The notes under the pieces were generated by a model. That model was not told the origin of the DNA. It saw only the letters and a program-made list of their open reading frames with translations, and searched no databases. A program made the translations under genes and the position numbers. From assembly GCF_900185725.1 (NCBI RefSeq), contig NZ_FYAU01000016.1, positions 62,001 to 126,000 on the forward strand: 64,000 nucleotides of DNA. Reading direction: 5' to 3'. Below are positions 26,726 through 35,761 of this stretch, piece by piece (positions within the stretch are counted from its first letter, which is position 1; each line of letters starts with the position of its first letter). Source of the DNA: Stappia sp. TSB10P1A. GTDB lineage: Bacteria; Pseudomonadota; Alphaproteobacteria; Rhizobiales; Stappiaceae.

Positions 26726-27646
26726 ATGGTTTCCCTGCGACACGACCGGAATTTCGATCCGCGACATGGCGAAATCGTCGAGATATCGTCGGCTGTGCGA
26801 CGCGCGACCGCGCCCAATCGCGGTCCTTTCACCTGGCACGGAACGAATACCTACCTTATCGGGCGCGACGAGGTGGCAGTGCTCGATCCCGGCCCCGTCG
26901 ACCCCACTCACGCGAGGCTGCTTCTCAACGCCGTCGGCAAGGACAGGCTCGCCGCCATCCTGGTGTCGCACACCCATGTCGACCATTCCCCCGGCGCAAG
27001 GCTGCTGCAGGAGATGACCGGGGCGCCGATCATCGGCTGCGGTCGGCACCGAGCAGCGCGCGCGCTCCAGCCGGGCGAGACCAATCCGCTCGACGCCAGC
27101 GCCGATGCCGACCACGTCCCCGACCGCGAATTGCGCGATGGCGACAGCCTCACCACTGACGGCCTGACCCTGACCGCGGTGGAAACGCCCGGCCATACGG
27201 CCAACCATCTCGCCTTTGCGCTCAACGACGGCAACGTGCTCTTCTCCGCCGATCACGTCATGGCGTGGTCGACCTCGATCGTCGCGCCGCCGGACGGCTC
27301 GATGAGCGCCTACATGGCCTCGCTGGCGCGGCTTTCGCAGCGGGACGACAGCGTCTATCTGCCGGGGCATGGCGGAGCCGTGACCGCTCCGGCAGAGTAT
27401 ATCGCGGGGCTCATCGCCCATCGGCAGGCGCGGGAGACGGCGATCCTCGACCGGCTCACCGCCGGCGACCGGACGATCCCGGAGATGGTGGCGAGGATCT
27501 ATGCCGATGTCGACCGCGCGCTGCACGGGGCGGCGGCGCTGTCGGTGCTCGCCCAGGTCGAATGGCTGATCGAGCGCGGGCTGGTCGGCCTGGCGCCCGG
27601 CCAAAGTCCGACCTTGACGCTGGCAAGCCGCCTGGAACTCGCCTGA
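26726..27646 (+). CDS. MBL-fold metallo-hydrolase (LACTB2-like)
   Basis: A 306-residue metallo-beta-lactamase-fold hydrolase. The zinc motif is SHTHVDHSPG (HxHxDH, about residue 77), with a third histidine in ETPGHTANH and an aspartate in FSADHVM. The C-terminal helical domain (about 215-306), with a winged-helix-like end, is typical of the LACTB2 branch, whose human member cleaves RNA; others hydrolyse small esters. The substrate is unresolved. Confidence 0.85.
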   Translation: MVSLRHDRNFDPRHGEIVEISSAVRRATAPNRGPFTWHGTNTYLIGRDEVAVLDPGPVDPTHARLLLNAVGKDRLAAILVSHTHVDHSPGARLLQEMTGAPIIGCGRHRAARALQPGETNPLDASADADHVPDRELRDGDSLTTDGLTLTAVETPGHTANHLAFALNDGNVLFSADHVMAWSTSIVAPPDGSMSAYMASLARLSQRDDSVYLPGHGGAVTAPAEYIAGLIAHRQARETAILDRLTAGDRTIPEMVARIYADVDRALHGAAALSVLAQVEWLIERGLVGLAPGQSPTLTLASRLELA

Positions 27647-27767
27647 CGAACATCCGAAACGGGTGCCACGCGCCATCTCCTTTGACGGGCAGCCGGGAAC
27701 ATGGCATGTGACGGCGAAACGCGGGCCGGCGCCCGCCCGACACCTTCCACCGGACGAGACCCCCCGC

Positions 27768-28475
27768 ATGCGCATCAAGGCCGTATTGTTCGACCGCGAC
27801 GGCACGTTGACCGACTTCGACAGGACCTGGGGCCCCGCGATCGCCCTGGTGCTGCAGGATCTGGCGCGCGGCGACGGGGCCCTGCTGGAAACGCTGGAAG
27901 ACCTCGCCATGTTCGACGTGGCGCAGGCCCGCTTCACCGGTCCGTCGATCCTCAAGGTGCAGTCGCCGAAGGACTATTCCACCGGCTGGGCCGAGGTGAT
28001 CGGCGAACCCGACCCCCAGGCGATGCTGGAGCGCATCGAGACGATCCTGCTGGAGCATTGCGACCGCACGGTCACCCCATTCGACAGCGTGGTGGAGACG
28101 CTGACCACGCTGAAGGCAAGCGGCCTGCCGCTCGGCATCGCCACCAACGGCACCGAAGCCTCGGCGCGCAAGCAGATGCAGGCGCTCGGCCTCGCGGGCG
28201 CCTTCGGCTTCCTCGCCGGCTACGACAGTGGTCACGGGTCGAAGCCCGAGCCCGGCCAATTGCTCGCCTTCGCCCGCCACACGGGCCTTGAGCCGGGGGA
28301 GATCGCCATGGTCGGCGACAGTCTGCACGACATGCATGCGGCGAAGGCGGCCGGCATGATGCGCATCGCCGTGACCACTGGTGCAATCCCGCGCGAGCGG
28401 CTGGTGGACGAGGCGGATCTCGTGATCGAACGCATGTCGGACCTGCTGCCCGTGGCGCTAGGCAGGGCGGCCTGA
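27768..28475 (+). CDS. HAD family phosphatase, first of a tandem pair
   Basis: A 235-residue HAD hydrolase. Motif I is LFDRDGTLTDFD (nucleophile Asp near residue 8), motif II is IATNG, the lysine is in GHGSKPEPG and motif IV is MVGDSLHDMHAAKAAG. The layout resembles phosphoglycolate phosphatases and related small-molecule phosphatases with a helical cap. The chosen ATG avoids 35 extra residues without conservation to its sister. Only 2 bases separate it from the second HAD gene. Confidence 0.85.
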   Translation: MRIKAVLFDRDGTLTDFDRTWGPAIALVLQDLARGDGALLETLEDLAMFDVAQARFTGPSILKVQSPKDYSTGWAEVIGEPDPQAMLERIETILLEHCDRTVTPFDSVVETLTTLKASGLPLGIATNGTEASARKQMQALGLAGAFGFLAGYDSGHGSKPEPGQLLAFARHTGLEPGEIAMVGDSLHDMHAAKAAGMMRIAVTTGAIPRERLVDEADLVIERMSDLLPVALGRAA

Positions 28476-28477
28476 CC

Positions 28478-29194
28478 ATGGGCACCGTGCGCGCTGTGCT
28501 GTTCGACAAGGACGGCACGCTGATCGACTTCCAGAACACCTGGGCGCCGACCTTCCACACCTTGATGAGCGAGCTTGCGGCCGGCGACAGGCTGACAGCG
28601 GAGCGGCTGGCCGCGGCCGCCGGCTTCGACCTTGCCAGCGTGCGCTTCGCCCCGGACTCGGTGCTGGTCGCCGGCTCCAATGACGACATCGTCGATGCCT
28701 TCGCCGAGATCCTCGGCCTTGCCGATCCGCAGGCGCTGGCAGAGGATATCAACGCCCGCATCGGGGCGATGAGCCTGCCGCATCTCGCACCGTTCGACGA
28801 CCTTGTCCCCGCGCTCGACCGGCTGGCCGGGCATGGGCTGATGCTCGGCATCGCCACCAACGACGCGGAAGCCTCGGCGCTGGCGCAACTCGACGCGCTC
28901 GGCCTGACGCAGCGCTTTGCCGCGGTGATCGGCTTCGACAGCGGCCACGGGGCAAAGCCCTCGCCGGGCATGGTCTCCGGCTTCTGTGCGGCGCTCGGCC
29001 TTGCGCCGCAGGAGGTGGTGATGGTGGGAGACAGCCTGCACGACATGCATGCCGGCCAGGCCGCAGGAACGCGCACGCTCGCCGTGACCACCGGTGTCGT
29101 CGGCGCGGATGTGCTGGCGCCGCATGCCGACCATGTCGCCGCCTCGCTGAGCGAGGCGATCGACTGGATCGAGACGCTCCTCGCCCGAACCTGA
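28478..29194 (+). CDS. HAD family phosphatase, second of a tandem pair
   Basis: A 238-residue paralogue of the preceding protein. Motif I is LFDKDGTLIDFQNTW, motif II is IATND, the lysine is in GHGAKPSPG and motif IV is VMVGDSLHDMHAGQAAG. The two proteins share the same motif spacing and a VTTG before the C-terminus, pointing to an old tandem duplication. They diverge most in the cap region (about residues 20-90), so they may have different substrates. Confidence 0.85.
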   Translation: MGTVRAVLFDKDGTLIDFQNTWAPTFHTLMSELAAGDRLTAERLAAAAGFDLASVRFAPDSVLVAGSNDDIVDAFAEILGLADPQALAEDINARIGAMSLPHLAPFDDLVPALDRLAGHGLMLGIATNDAEASALAQLDALGLTQRFAAVIGFDSGHGAKPSPGMVSGFCAALGLAPQEVVMVGDSLHDMHAGQAAGTRTLAVTTGVVGADVLAPHADHVAASLSEAIDWIETLLART

Positions 29195-29352
29195 CCGGCC
29201 CCTGCCACGGGTCGGTGCGACGGCCCTTGCGGCCGCCGCTGCCAAGCCCACGGCACGCCCGGCGGCGCAAGGAGGTTCGCATTCGCCGACGGTCGTGGTA
29301 AGCGGTTGGAACGAAACGCGGTCTCAGTCACAGGGAAGTTTCCGCCCGCCGC

Positions 29353-30324
29353 ATGCGCAAGATCCTGCCCCTCTCCCGGTCGCGCCTCGCGGCGGCAAGC
29401 CTCCAGTTCGGGCGGCTGGCCCTGCCTGTTCTGGTGATCTCGGCGCTGATCCACCGGGCGGATATCGTCACGACGCCGCAATTCCTGGTTCTTCTGACCC
29501 TCGGCCTGCTGCTGGCCGCCGCCGCCTGCGGAACAGCGCTGATCGCGGGGCTCGTCCTGTGGCGGCGCGGCGGCACCGGCTGGGCGCTGGCGGTGCGCGG
29601 CTTTTTCTACGGTGTCGTGGCGCTGACGCCTGCCCTCTTCGCGCTCTACGCCTTCGCGATCTATCCGCAACTCGCCGATGTCAGCACCGACACGGAAAAC
29701 CCGCCGCAGATTGCCAGCGGCCTCCCCTTCACCGGGGCTTCGAGACAAGCGGAGAGCTATCCCGACCTGGTGTCGCGACGTTTCCGCATCGCCCCGCCGG
29801 AGCTGCACAGGGCGGCCCTGCAGGTCGCGGCGCGCAACCGCTGGACGATCACCGCCGAGTTGCCGCCCGGCATGCCCGACGAGCCGACACGCTTCCAGGC
29901 CGTAGCGACAACGCTTGTCTTCGCCTTTCGCGACGACATCGCCGTGCGCATCCTGCCGGATCCGGTCGGCGCAAGGCTCGACATCCGCTCCGCCTCGCGC
30001 TTCGGCCGGCATGATTTCGGTGCCAATGCCAACCGGGTTCGCGGCTTCTTCGAGGACCTCGACGCCGTCCTGGTCGCAGCCTATGGCATCCTCGACCCGG
30101 TCGAAGAGGACGAGGACCTGCCGGCCGACCTGCCCTTGCTGGATGCTGACGCACCGGAGCGCGAAGACGGGCAGACGCCTCTGCCCGGCGCCAAGCCCGA
30201 TCCCGAGGCTTCCGGCGCACAGAGTTCGGCGACGACCCCGGCACCTCTGCCGCTGGAGCCACTGCCCGACGATCTTTCGGAAATCTATGAAGAGGACGTC
30301 CCGGGCGGAACGCCGGCGAGGTGA
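29353..30324 (+). CDS. DUF1499 family membrane protein
   Basis: A 323-residue protein of unknown role. Three hydrophobic segments lie in the N-terminal third (about residues 20-40, 45-70 and 80-103). The DUF1499 domain follows (about 135-245), ending in the characteristic RSASRFGRHDFGANANRVRG. An acidic proline-rich tail (about 250-323) is probably unstructured. It may act at the envelope. It stands alone, 158 bases after the HAD pair. Confidence 0.85.
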   Translation: MRKILPLSRSRLAAASLQFGRLALPVLVISALIHRADIVTTPQFLVLLTLGLLLAAAACGTALIAGLVLWRRGGTGWALAVRGFFYGVVALTPALFALYAFAIYPQLADVSTDTENPPQIASGLPFTGASRQAESYPDLVSRRFRIAPPELHRAALQVAARNRWTITAELPPGMPDEPTRFQAVATTLVFAFRDDIAVRILPDPVGARLDIRSASRFGRHDFGANANRVRGFFEDLDAVLVAAYGILDPVEEDEDLPADLPLLDADAPEREDGQTPLPGAKPDPEASGAQSSATTPAPLPLEPLPDDLSEIYEEDVPGGTPAR

Positions 30325-30569
30325 CGCCTTTCCGGCTTCGTCACCCTCTTGATTCCGCTTCGCGTTTCCCGATCCGGCAAGGGGCCGGCACCGCTCTGCG
30401 GAAGGTTCGTCCCCTTTCTCGGAATCGCAAAAGGTTACAAGGTGTTAAGAAGAGTGACTGGCGCCACCATGTTTCCTTGCGTCATCCTTAGTTTTGACCA
30501 AATCGGAGACGATTTGTGCGCATCGCCGACAGGATGTTCCCCGGCGCAACCAACGACCCGGACCCAGAC

Positions 30570-30716
30570 ATGACTTCCAAGTCCCCCCAAGCCGCCGCTC
30601 CCGCTCCGCGACCGAGCCTTGCCTCTCTGTACAAGCCGGTCGGCATCGGTGCCGTGACCGCGGCTAACATCTGCAAGACCGGGATGGTCAAGGCGTCGCA
30701 GCCCAAGGCCAAGTGA
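30570..30716 (+). CDS. Possible small protein, 48 residues, unknown function
   Basis: Not recognised. From the ATG the product is an alanine/proline-rich start and then SLASLYKPVGIGAVTAANICK and a basic end; the LYKPVGIGAV part looks protein-like and not random. A GTG 54 bases upstream (30516) has a GGAG at good distance and would add 18 residues, so the start is uncertain. The rest of the 525-base gap between DUF1499 and CorA genes is non-coding and contains several GANTC sites. Confidence 0.4.
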   Translation: MTSKSPQAAAPAPRPSLASLYKPVGIGAVTAANICKTGMVKASQPKAK

Positions 30717-30849
30717 CGCCGAGCGCCGCAGGCACGGAGCAGGAAACGGCGCCGGCACGGCGCCTCCTGCACCGCGTTGCGGAAAATCCGTCAAGAAAAC
30801 GCTATAGGGTTCCCGAATCGCACGCGATTTCATCGGGAGCCTTTTTTGC

Positions 30850-31824
30850 ATGATCACCGCCTATACGCTCGATGCCGGCGCCATCGTCGAGATTCGCTGC
30901 TCGGCCGAGACCCGAATTCCCGATCTGGCCCTGTGGGTCGACCTTGCGTCTCCCACACCCGAGGAGCGGGCGATGGCGGAGCTCTGGATCGGAACTGAAA
31001 TTCCCACCCGCGAGGAGATGGCCGCGATCGAAACATCCGAGCGGCTGTACGAGGTGCAGAACACGCTGGTGATGACGGCGGTGATGCCCTTGGTCGTCCG
31101 CGAGCCCGATTTGAAATCGGCAGCGATGACCCTGGTGGTGACGAAGGAGCGGCTGGTCTCGCTCCGCCACGGCGAACCGACCTCCGTCGCCGCCGCCGTC
31201 CGGCGGATCCAGCATGACGGCGTTCCGATCCGCACCGCGAGCGATATTCTCTTCGTCCTGCTGGACGCCATTGCCGACCGGGCCGCCGATGTGGTGGAAG
31301 AATGCTCCAGCGCGTTCGATACTGTTGCCAGTGATGTGTTCGGCCGCGGAATCGACAGCCGCAAGAGCGCGCAGTACAAGGCCACCATCCAGAAGATCGG
31401 CCAGATCGGCCTGAAGATCGCCCGCATGCACGATGCCTGCGCCAGTCTGGAACGGCTGTTCCTGTTTCTCTCGCTGCATGCCAAGACCCTGGGCCTGAAC
31501 GGACAGCAGAAGTCCGCCGCCAAGACGCTGGGCCGCGATATCCGCTCGATCCGCGAACATGCGACCGGCCTCGATGCCCGGCTCAACTTCCTGCTCGACG
31601 CGACGGTCGGTCTCGTGAACCTCGAGCAGAACCAGATCATCAAGATCTTCTCGGTGCTCGCCGTCGTGTTCCTGCCGCCGACACTGATCGCCTCGATCTA
31701 CGGCATGAACTTCGAGTTCATGCCGGAACTCAATTGGGCGTATGGCTATCTGTTCTCGATCGGCATCATGTTCATGTCGGTCGCCATCACTTTCCTTTAT
31801 TTCAGATGGAAGAAGCTGCTTTGA
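30850..31824 (+). CDS. CorA-family divalent cation transporter
   Basis: A 324-residue Mg2+/Co2+/Ni2+-type channel protein. A large cytosolic domain (about 1-255) is followed by two C-terminal transmembrane helices. Between them is the signature YGMNFEFMPEL, containing the GMN filter. The protein ends in basic residues (RWKKLL) as usual. The acidic patches of the cytosolic domain could sense metal. GGGAG precedes the ATG by about 10 bases. Confidence 0.93.
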   Translation: MITAYTLDAGAIVEIRCSAETRIPDLALWVDLASPTPEERAMAELWIGTEIPTREEMAAIETSERLYEVQNTLVMTAVMPLVVREPDLKSAAMTLVVTKERLVSLRHGEPTSVAAAVRRIQHDGVPIRTASDILFVLLDAIADRAADVVEECSSAFDTVASDVFGRGIDSRKSAQYKATIQKIGQIGLKIARMHDACASLERLFLFLSLHAKTLGLNGQQKSAAKTLGRDIRSIREHATGLDARLNFLLDATVGLVNLEQNQIIKIFSVLAVVFLPPTLIASIYGMNFEFMPELNWAYGYLFSIGIMFMSVAITFLYFRWKKLL

Positions 31825-31885
31825 GCCTGCCCGCGTCTGCCCTAGTTTGCCTGACCATGCCGCAGTCAGGACCAGAACCCACCCG

Positions 31886-32887
31886 ATGACGAGCCTCGCC
31901 GCAAAACTCGCCGGGGCCCTGCGCCGCGGCCGCCGCCGGCCGCCGGCGGCGCGTCGGCCGCAGCGCACCGGAACGTGGTCGCAAGAGGCCGTGCTGCAGC
32001 GGATCGCTCCCCTGCCGCTACGGGACCGGTTCCTTGCCGAGTTCGATCCCGACTACTACCGCGCGCTCTATCCGGACCTTGTGGAACTCGAGAACGAGGC
32101 GCTCGCCGCCCATTACCGCGACAGCGGCCGGATGGAGGGGCGGGTCGCCTCGCCGCTCGCCGCGCGCGGCTATTTCGTCGATGCCTTGCAGGGCAACGAA
32201 CGCTCGCTGGAACTCGGTGCCTTCCACCGGCCACTGATGCGGGGCGCCCATACCAAGCATTTCGACGTCCTGCCGAGAGCGCAACTTGTCGAGCGGGCCA
32301 AGGCCATTGGCGAGAACCCCGACGGGATTCCCAATATCGATTTCGTGTCGCCGTCCGGCGACCTTGCGGTGGTGGACGAGCAGTTCGACATGGTCGTCTC
32401 CTCGCATGTGATCGAGCATCAGCCCAACCTGGTCGCGCATCTTGCCCATGTCGAGCGGATCCTCGACGCGGGCGGCGTCTACGCGATGATCATCCCGGAT
32501 TGCCGCTTCTGCTTCGATCATTTCATCCCGCCCTCCACCCTCGGTCAGGTGATCGAGGCGCATCGCCAGAACCCGAAAGTGCACACCCTGCGCAGCGTCA
32601 TCGAGATGCGGGCGCTGACCACCCACAACGATGCCGCTCGCCACTGGAAGGGCGATCATGGCACGCTGGAGCACACGGTGGCGCGCACGCGCAACGCCAT
32701 CCAGGAATGGGAGCAGAGCAAGGGCGCCTATATCGACGTGCATGCCTGGCGCTTCACGCCCGAAAGTTTCACACAGATCATCACCACCCTGAACGGGCTG
32801 GGTCTGATCGGCCTCGTTCCCTACCGGGTCTACCCAACCCCCTATCTGGTCAGCGAATTCTGCGCCGTGCTCGGCAAGGCGACATGA
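31886..32887 (+). CDS. SAM-dependent methyltransferase domain protein
   Basis: A 333-residue protein. The N-terminal part is basic, followed by a segment found in cell-surface polysaccharide enzymes (FDPDYYRALYPDLV, about 55-68). A class I methyltransferase core follows: NIDFVSPSGDL, then FDMVVSSHVIEHQPN (about 170-184) and ILDAGGVYAMIIPD. The glycine-rich SAM loop is poorly conserved, so activity is not certain. The substrate may be a glycan. It starts 62 bases after corA. Confidence 0.7.
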   Translation: MTSLAAKLAGALRRGRRRPPAARRPQRTGTWSQEAVLQRIAPLPLRDRFLAEFDPDYYRALYPDLVELENEALAAHYRDSGRMEGRVASPLAARGYFVDALQGNERSLELGAFHRPLMRGAHTKHFDVLPRAQLVERAKAIGENPDGIPNIDFVSPSGDLAVVDEQFDMVVSSHVIEHQPNLVAHLAHVERILDAGGVYAMIIPDCRFCFDHFIPPSTLGQVIEAHRQNPKVHTLRSVIEMRALTTHNDAARHWKGDHGTLEHTVARTRNAIQEWEQSKGAYIDVHAWRFTPESFTQIITTLNGLGLIGLVPYRVYPTPYLVSEFCAVLGKAT

Positions 32888-33062
32888 CGATTCGCTCCGA
32901 CTGTGCTCCGCACCTCATCGCCAAGCCCCTGCCCTAAAAGTGGAAACGGGATCGCTGGAGGATCCGGCTTACCATTTGTTAATCGCTTTCTTTCATCCTG
33001 TTGCAAAGGCGCAACAACCTCGCCACGCGAGACCGCGCATCGAGCTTCGGGACGGTAACGCC

Positions 33063-33569
33063 ATGACATCCATACGGGTCACCGCGACATCCGCCGAAAA
33101 GGATGGAGCAGCCGCCAACCGCTATCGGGCGGGCGCGCTGGCATTCGCCCTGGTTCTGCCGCTCGTGGCTGCCGGTTGCGGCAGCATTTCCATGCCGATC
33201 GGCAGCGCCGATCCGGAAGTGCCGCTGGATCTGACCGGATCCATCGATTCGCAGCAGAATGCTGCGGATGTCGACATCAGTTCGCAGGACCGTGCGATCA
33301 TCGCCCGCGCCATTGCCACCGCTCATGAAAGCGGCAAAGCGGATCCGCCCTTCTCCTGGAACAATCCGATCAGCGGCAATTCGGGCACCATCGTCGCGAT
33401 CAAGGACGACACCCAGCCCGGCGGCACCGGCTGCACCCGCTTCGAGACGACCGCCAACACCATCGGCGGCGTGCGCGCCTATCTCGGCACCGCCTGCCGC
33501 GATGTCATGCAGGACTGGGCGATCATCGAACTGGCCGTGAAGAACCCGAAGCCGGAGACGGCAGGCTGA
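33063..33569 (+). CDS. RT0821/Lpp0805-like surface lipoprotein
   Basis: A 168-residue protein with an N-terminal hydrophobic segment ending in LPLVAAGCGS, consistent with a lipobox, so it is probably a lipid-anchored envelope protein. The C-terminal domain (SWNNPISGNSGTI, then RAYLGTACRDVMQDWAIIELAV) matches the 17-kDa-antigen-like surface proteins of alphaproteobacteria. The first part of the frame, upstream of MTSIRV, is considered non-coding. Function is not known. Confidence 0.7.
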   Translation: MTSIRVTATSAEKDGAAANRYRAGALAFALVLPLVAAGCGSISMPIGSADPEVPLDLTGSIDSQQNAADVDISSQDRAIIARAIATAHESGKADPPFSWNNPISGNSGTIVAIKDDTQPGGTGCTRFETTANTIGGVRAYLGTACRDVMQDWAIIELAVKNPKPETAG

Positions 33570-33717
33570 CGTCACGGCCGGGGCTGATATCCGCCTGCAA
33601 AGGCGGCCACGGTGGGCGAGGCTCGCCACTGGATTTTATTCCTATCAACAACCATATGGTTCCCGAGCAAGGCGCGGGTGTATACCCGTTGCACCACACA
33701 CCATCGCGGTCTGAACC

Positions 33718-34713
33718 ATGCGTGATCCCTATTCCGTTCTCGGCGTCGCAAAATCGGCGAGCGAGGCCGACATCAAGCGGGCTTTCCGGAAGCTTGCGAA
33801 AAAGTATCACCCGGACCAGAACGCCGACGATCCGAAGGCGAAGGAACACTTTGCCGAGGCGAACCAGGCCTATGAGATCCTGGGCGACAAGGAGAAGCGG
33901 GGCCAGTTCGATCGGGGCGAGATCGACGCCGAAGGCAAGCCGCGCTTTCAGGCGCATGGGTTCGGCGGCGGCTTCGACGAGTCCGACCTGTTTCGCCAGA
34001 CACGCGGCCAGTCTTCGGGCTTTGGACGGGGCGGCGGCTTCGACGACATCCTGAACGACATTCTCGGCGGCCTCGGCGGACGCGCCCGTGGCGGCGCGGG
34101 GTTTGCCGGTGACGGCGGCTTTGCCGGCGCAGGCCCCGGACCGGGCGGCCAGGCCGGGCCCCGTCCGCGGCCGACCCGGCGCGGCAGCGATGCCAACGTC
34201 ACCGCACGGGTGACGCTGGAGCAGCTCGTCCATGATCGCAAGGTGCGCGTCGCCCTGCCCTCCGGCAAGACGCTGGACGTGAAGCTGCCCGACGGCACGG
34301 TGGACGGCGAGAAGATCCGCCTGCGCGGCCAGGGCGAGCCGGGGGAAAACGGCGGTCCGGCCGGCGATGCCATCATCGAGGTGCGCCTTGCCCGGCATCC
34401 GATCTTCACCCCCTCCGGCGACGACCTGCGGCTCGACCTGCCGATCACCCTCTATGAGGCGGTGCTGGGTGCAAAGGTGCGCGTGCCGACCCTTGATGGC
34501 GCGGTCAACCTGACCGTCGCGCCTAACGCCCAGGCCGGCAAGACCATGCGGCTCAAGGGCAAGGGCCTGCCGAACCGCACCGGAGGCCGGGGCGATTTGC
34601 TGGTGACCCTGCGCATCGTGCTCCCCGAGGAGGGCGACGAAGAACTGACGACCCTGATGCGGGCCTGGAAGGAACTGCGGCCCTACCGCGCCCGCGGGCC
34701 TGAATTCGACTGA
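33718..34713 (+). CDS. DnaJ C-terminal domain protein (CbpA-like co-chaperone)
   Basis: A 331-residue class II J-protein. The J domain (about 1-65) has the HPD motif in KYHPDQNAD. A glycine/phenylalanine-rich linker (about 78-150, FGGGFDESDLF, GFGRGGGFDD) follows, then two substrate-binding barrels (about 160-320) with GDLLVTLRIVLP near the end. It lacks the cysteine-rich zinc domain of true DnaJ. It stimulates DnaK-type ATPases. Confidence 0.92.
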   Translation: MRDPYSVLGVAKSASEADIKRAFRKLAKKYHPDQNADDPKAKEHFAEANQAYEILGDKEKRGQFDRGEIDAEGKPRFQAHGFGGGFDESDLFRQTRGQSSGFGRGGGFDDILNDILGGLGGRARGGAGFAGDGGFAGAGPGPGGQAGPRPRPTRRGSDANVTARVTLEQLVHDRKVRVALPSGKTLDVKLPDGTVDGEKIRLRGQGEPGENGGPAGDAIIEVRLARHPIFTPSGDDLRLDLPITLYEAVLGAKVRVPTLDGAVNLTVAPNAQAGKTMRLKGKGLPNRTGGRGDLLVTLRIVLPEEGDEELTTLMRAWKELRPYRARGPEFD

Positions 34714-34720
34714 GCCCGGC

Positions 34721-34852
34721 ATGGGCGAGGAGCACGGCAGGAAACGACGCCCACCGCGCAAGGACGACAATCCCGTCCTGCGATGGGTTCTTTTCGCGCT
34801 TTGCGCCAGCGCAGTCCTAGGCGGGCTCCTCTGGAAGGCGATGGGCTGGTAG
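34721..34852 (+). CDS. Small single-span membrane protein, 43 residues
   Basis: An ORF too short for usual gene finders, beginning 7 bases after the dnaJ-like stop. It encodes a highly basic N-terminus (GEEHGRKRRPPRKDD), one hydrophobic helix (about residues 19-37, VLRWVLFALCASAVLGGLL) and a WKAMGW end, the classic make-up of a small inner-membrane protein with the positive end inside. Its stop codon falls in a 10-base perfect hairpin. I do not know its function; the location suggests co-expression with the J-protein. Confidence 0.5.
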   Translation: MGEEHGRKRRPPRKDDNPVLRWVLFALCASAVLGGLLWKAMGW

Positions 34853-34860
34853 CCCATCGC
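34838..34860. terminator. Hairpin GCGATGGGCT-GGT-AGCCCATCGC between convergent genes
   Basis: A perfect 10-base stem with a 3-base loop, followed by GTCCTCTTCC on the plus strand. It overlaps the end of the 43-residue ORF and lies 11 bases from the end of the SDR gene. The T-run is weak, so terminator status is moderate. Confidence 0.5.
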
Positions 34861-34870
34861 GTCCTCTTCC

Positions 34871-35734
34871 TCAGTCCCGCAGCGGCGCGAGGGAGGCCGG
34901 CGGAAGGCTGTCCTCCGGCACGAAGAAATCGGGCATCAGGGCGCAGGACGGATCGACCCGATACCTGTCGAAATCGGTGATGCCGCGCGATGCCAGGAAG
35001 CTGTCGTCGATGAGGAAGTTGCCGGTGAAATCCTTGGCGGGACTGGTGAAAATTTCCCAGGCGGCATCTGCCAGGATCTCGGGCGTGCGGCTCGAGCGCA
35101 TCATCTCGTCGCCGCCGATCAGGTTGCGCACCGCCGCGGTGGCAATGGTGGTGCGCGGCCACAGTGCGTTGACCGCAATTCCCTTGTCTCGCAGTTCTCC
35201 GGCCAGGCCGAGCACTGCAAGGCTCATTCCATATTTGGCGATGGCGTAGGGAGTGAACGGCGCAAACCACTTCTCCTGCATGTCGAGGGGCGGCGACAGC
35301 ATCAGGATATGCGGATTGTCGCTGTTCTCCAGCCAGGGCAGCGCGTGTTTCGCACAGACCAGGGTGCCGCGTGTGTTGATCTGATGCATCAGATCGAAGC
35401 GCTTCATGTCGGTCTGCGACAAGGGCGTCAACTGGATGGCGCTGGCATTGTTGACGAGGATGTCTATGCCGCCGAAGGTCTGCGCCCCCTGCGCCAGCGC
35501 ATCGGCCACCGCCGCCTCGTCGCGCACATCGACGACAAGCGGCAGCGCCCGGCCGCCGGCTGCCTCGATCTCCTCCGCCGCGCTGTAGATGGTGCCCTCC
35601 AGCTTCGCATGCGGCGCGGCGGTCTTGGCGGCAACGATCACATTGGCGCCGTCGCGCGCGGCGCGCAGGGCGATCGCCTTGCCGATGCCCCGTGACGCAC
35701 CGGTGATGAAAAGCGTTCGGTTCTTGAGCGACAT
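34871..35734 (-). CDS. Short-chain dehydrogenase/reductase (HSDL2-like)
   Basis: A 287-residue NAD(P)-dependent oxidoreductase. The cofactor loop is ITGASRGIGKAIA, the NNAS motif follows, and the catalytic pair lies in YAIAKYGMS (Tyr-x3-Lys, about residue 165). The C-terminal IDDSFLASRGITDFDRYRVD resembles the HSDL2 branch, which is linked to fatty acid metabolism. It is the third gene of an operon with acyl-CoA dehydrogenase and enoyl-CoA hydratase, 27 bases after the hydratase. Confidence 0.88.
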   Translation of the reverse strand: MSLKNRTLFITGASRGIGKAIALRAARDGANVIVAAKTAAPHAKLEGTIYSAAEEIEAAGGRALPLVVDVRDEAAVADALAQGAQTFGGIDILVNNASAIQLTPLSQTDMKRFDLMHQINTRGTLVCAKHALPWLENSDNPHILMLSPPLDMQEKWFAPFTPYAIAKYGMSLAVLGLAGELRDKGIAVNALWPRTTIATAAVRNLIGGDEMMRSSRTPEILADAAWEIFTSPAKDFTGNFLIDDSFLASRGITDFDRYRVDPSCALMPDFFVPEDSLPPASLAPLRD

Positions 35735-35761
35735 GCGTTCCTCCCAACAGCGGTCGCGACC

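Noticed and set aside
28072-30012. 646-codon minus-strand frame opposite HAD and DUF1499 genes
   Set aside because: Composition of low-complexity R/A/S; opposite well-supported proteins.
30434-30448. GTTA-N7-TTAA as a CtrA box before the small ORF near corA
   Set aside because: The first half-site matches poorly (two mismatches) and lacks the TTAACC extension.
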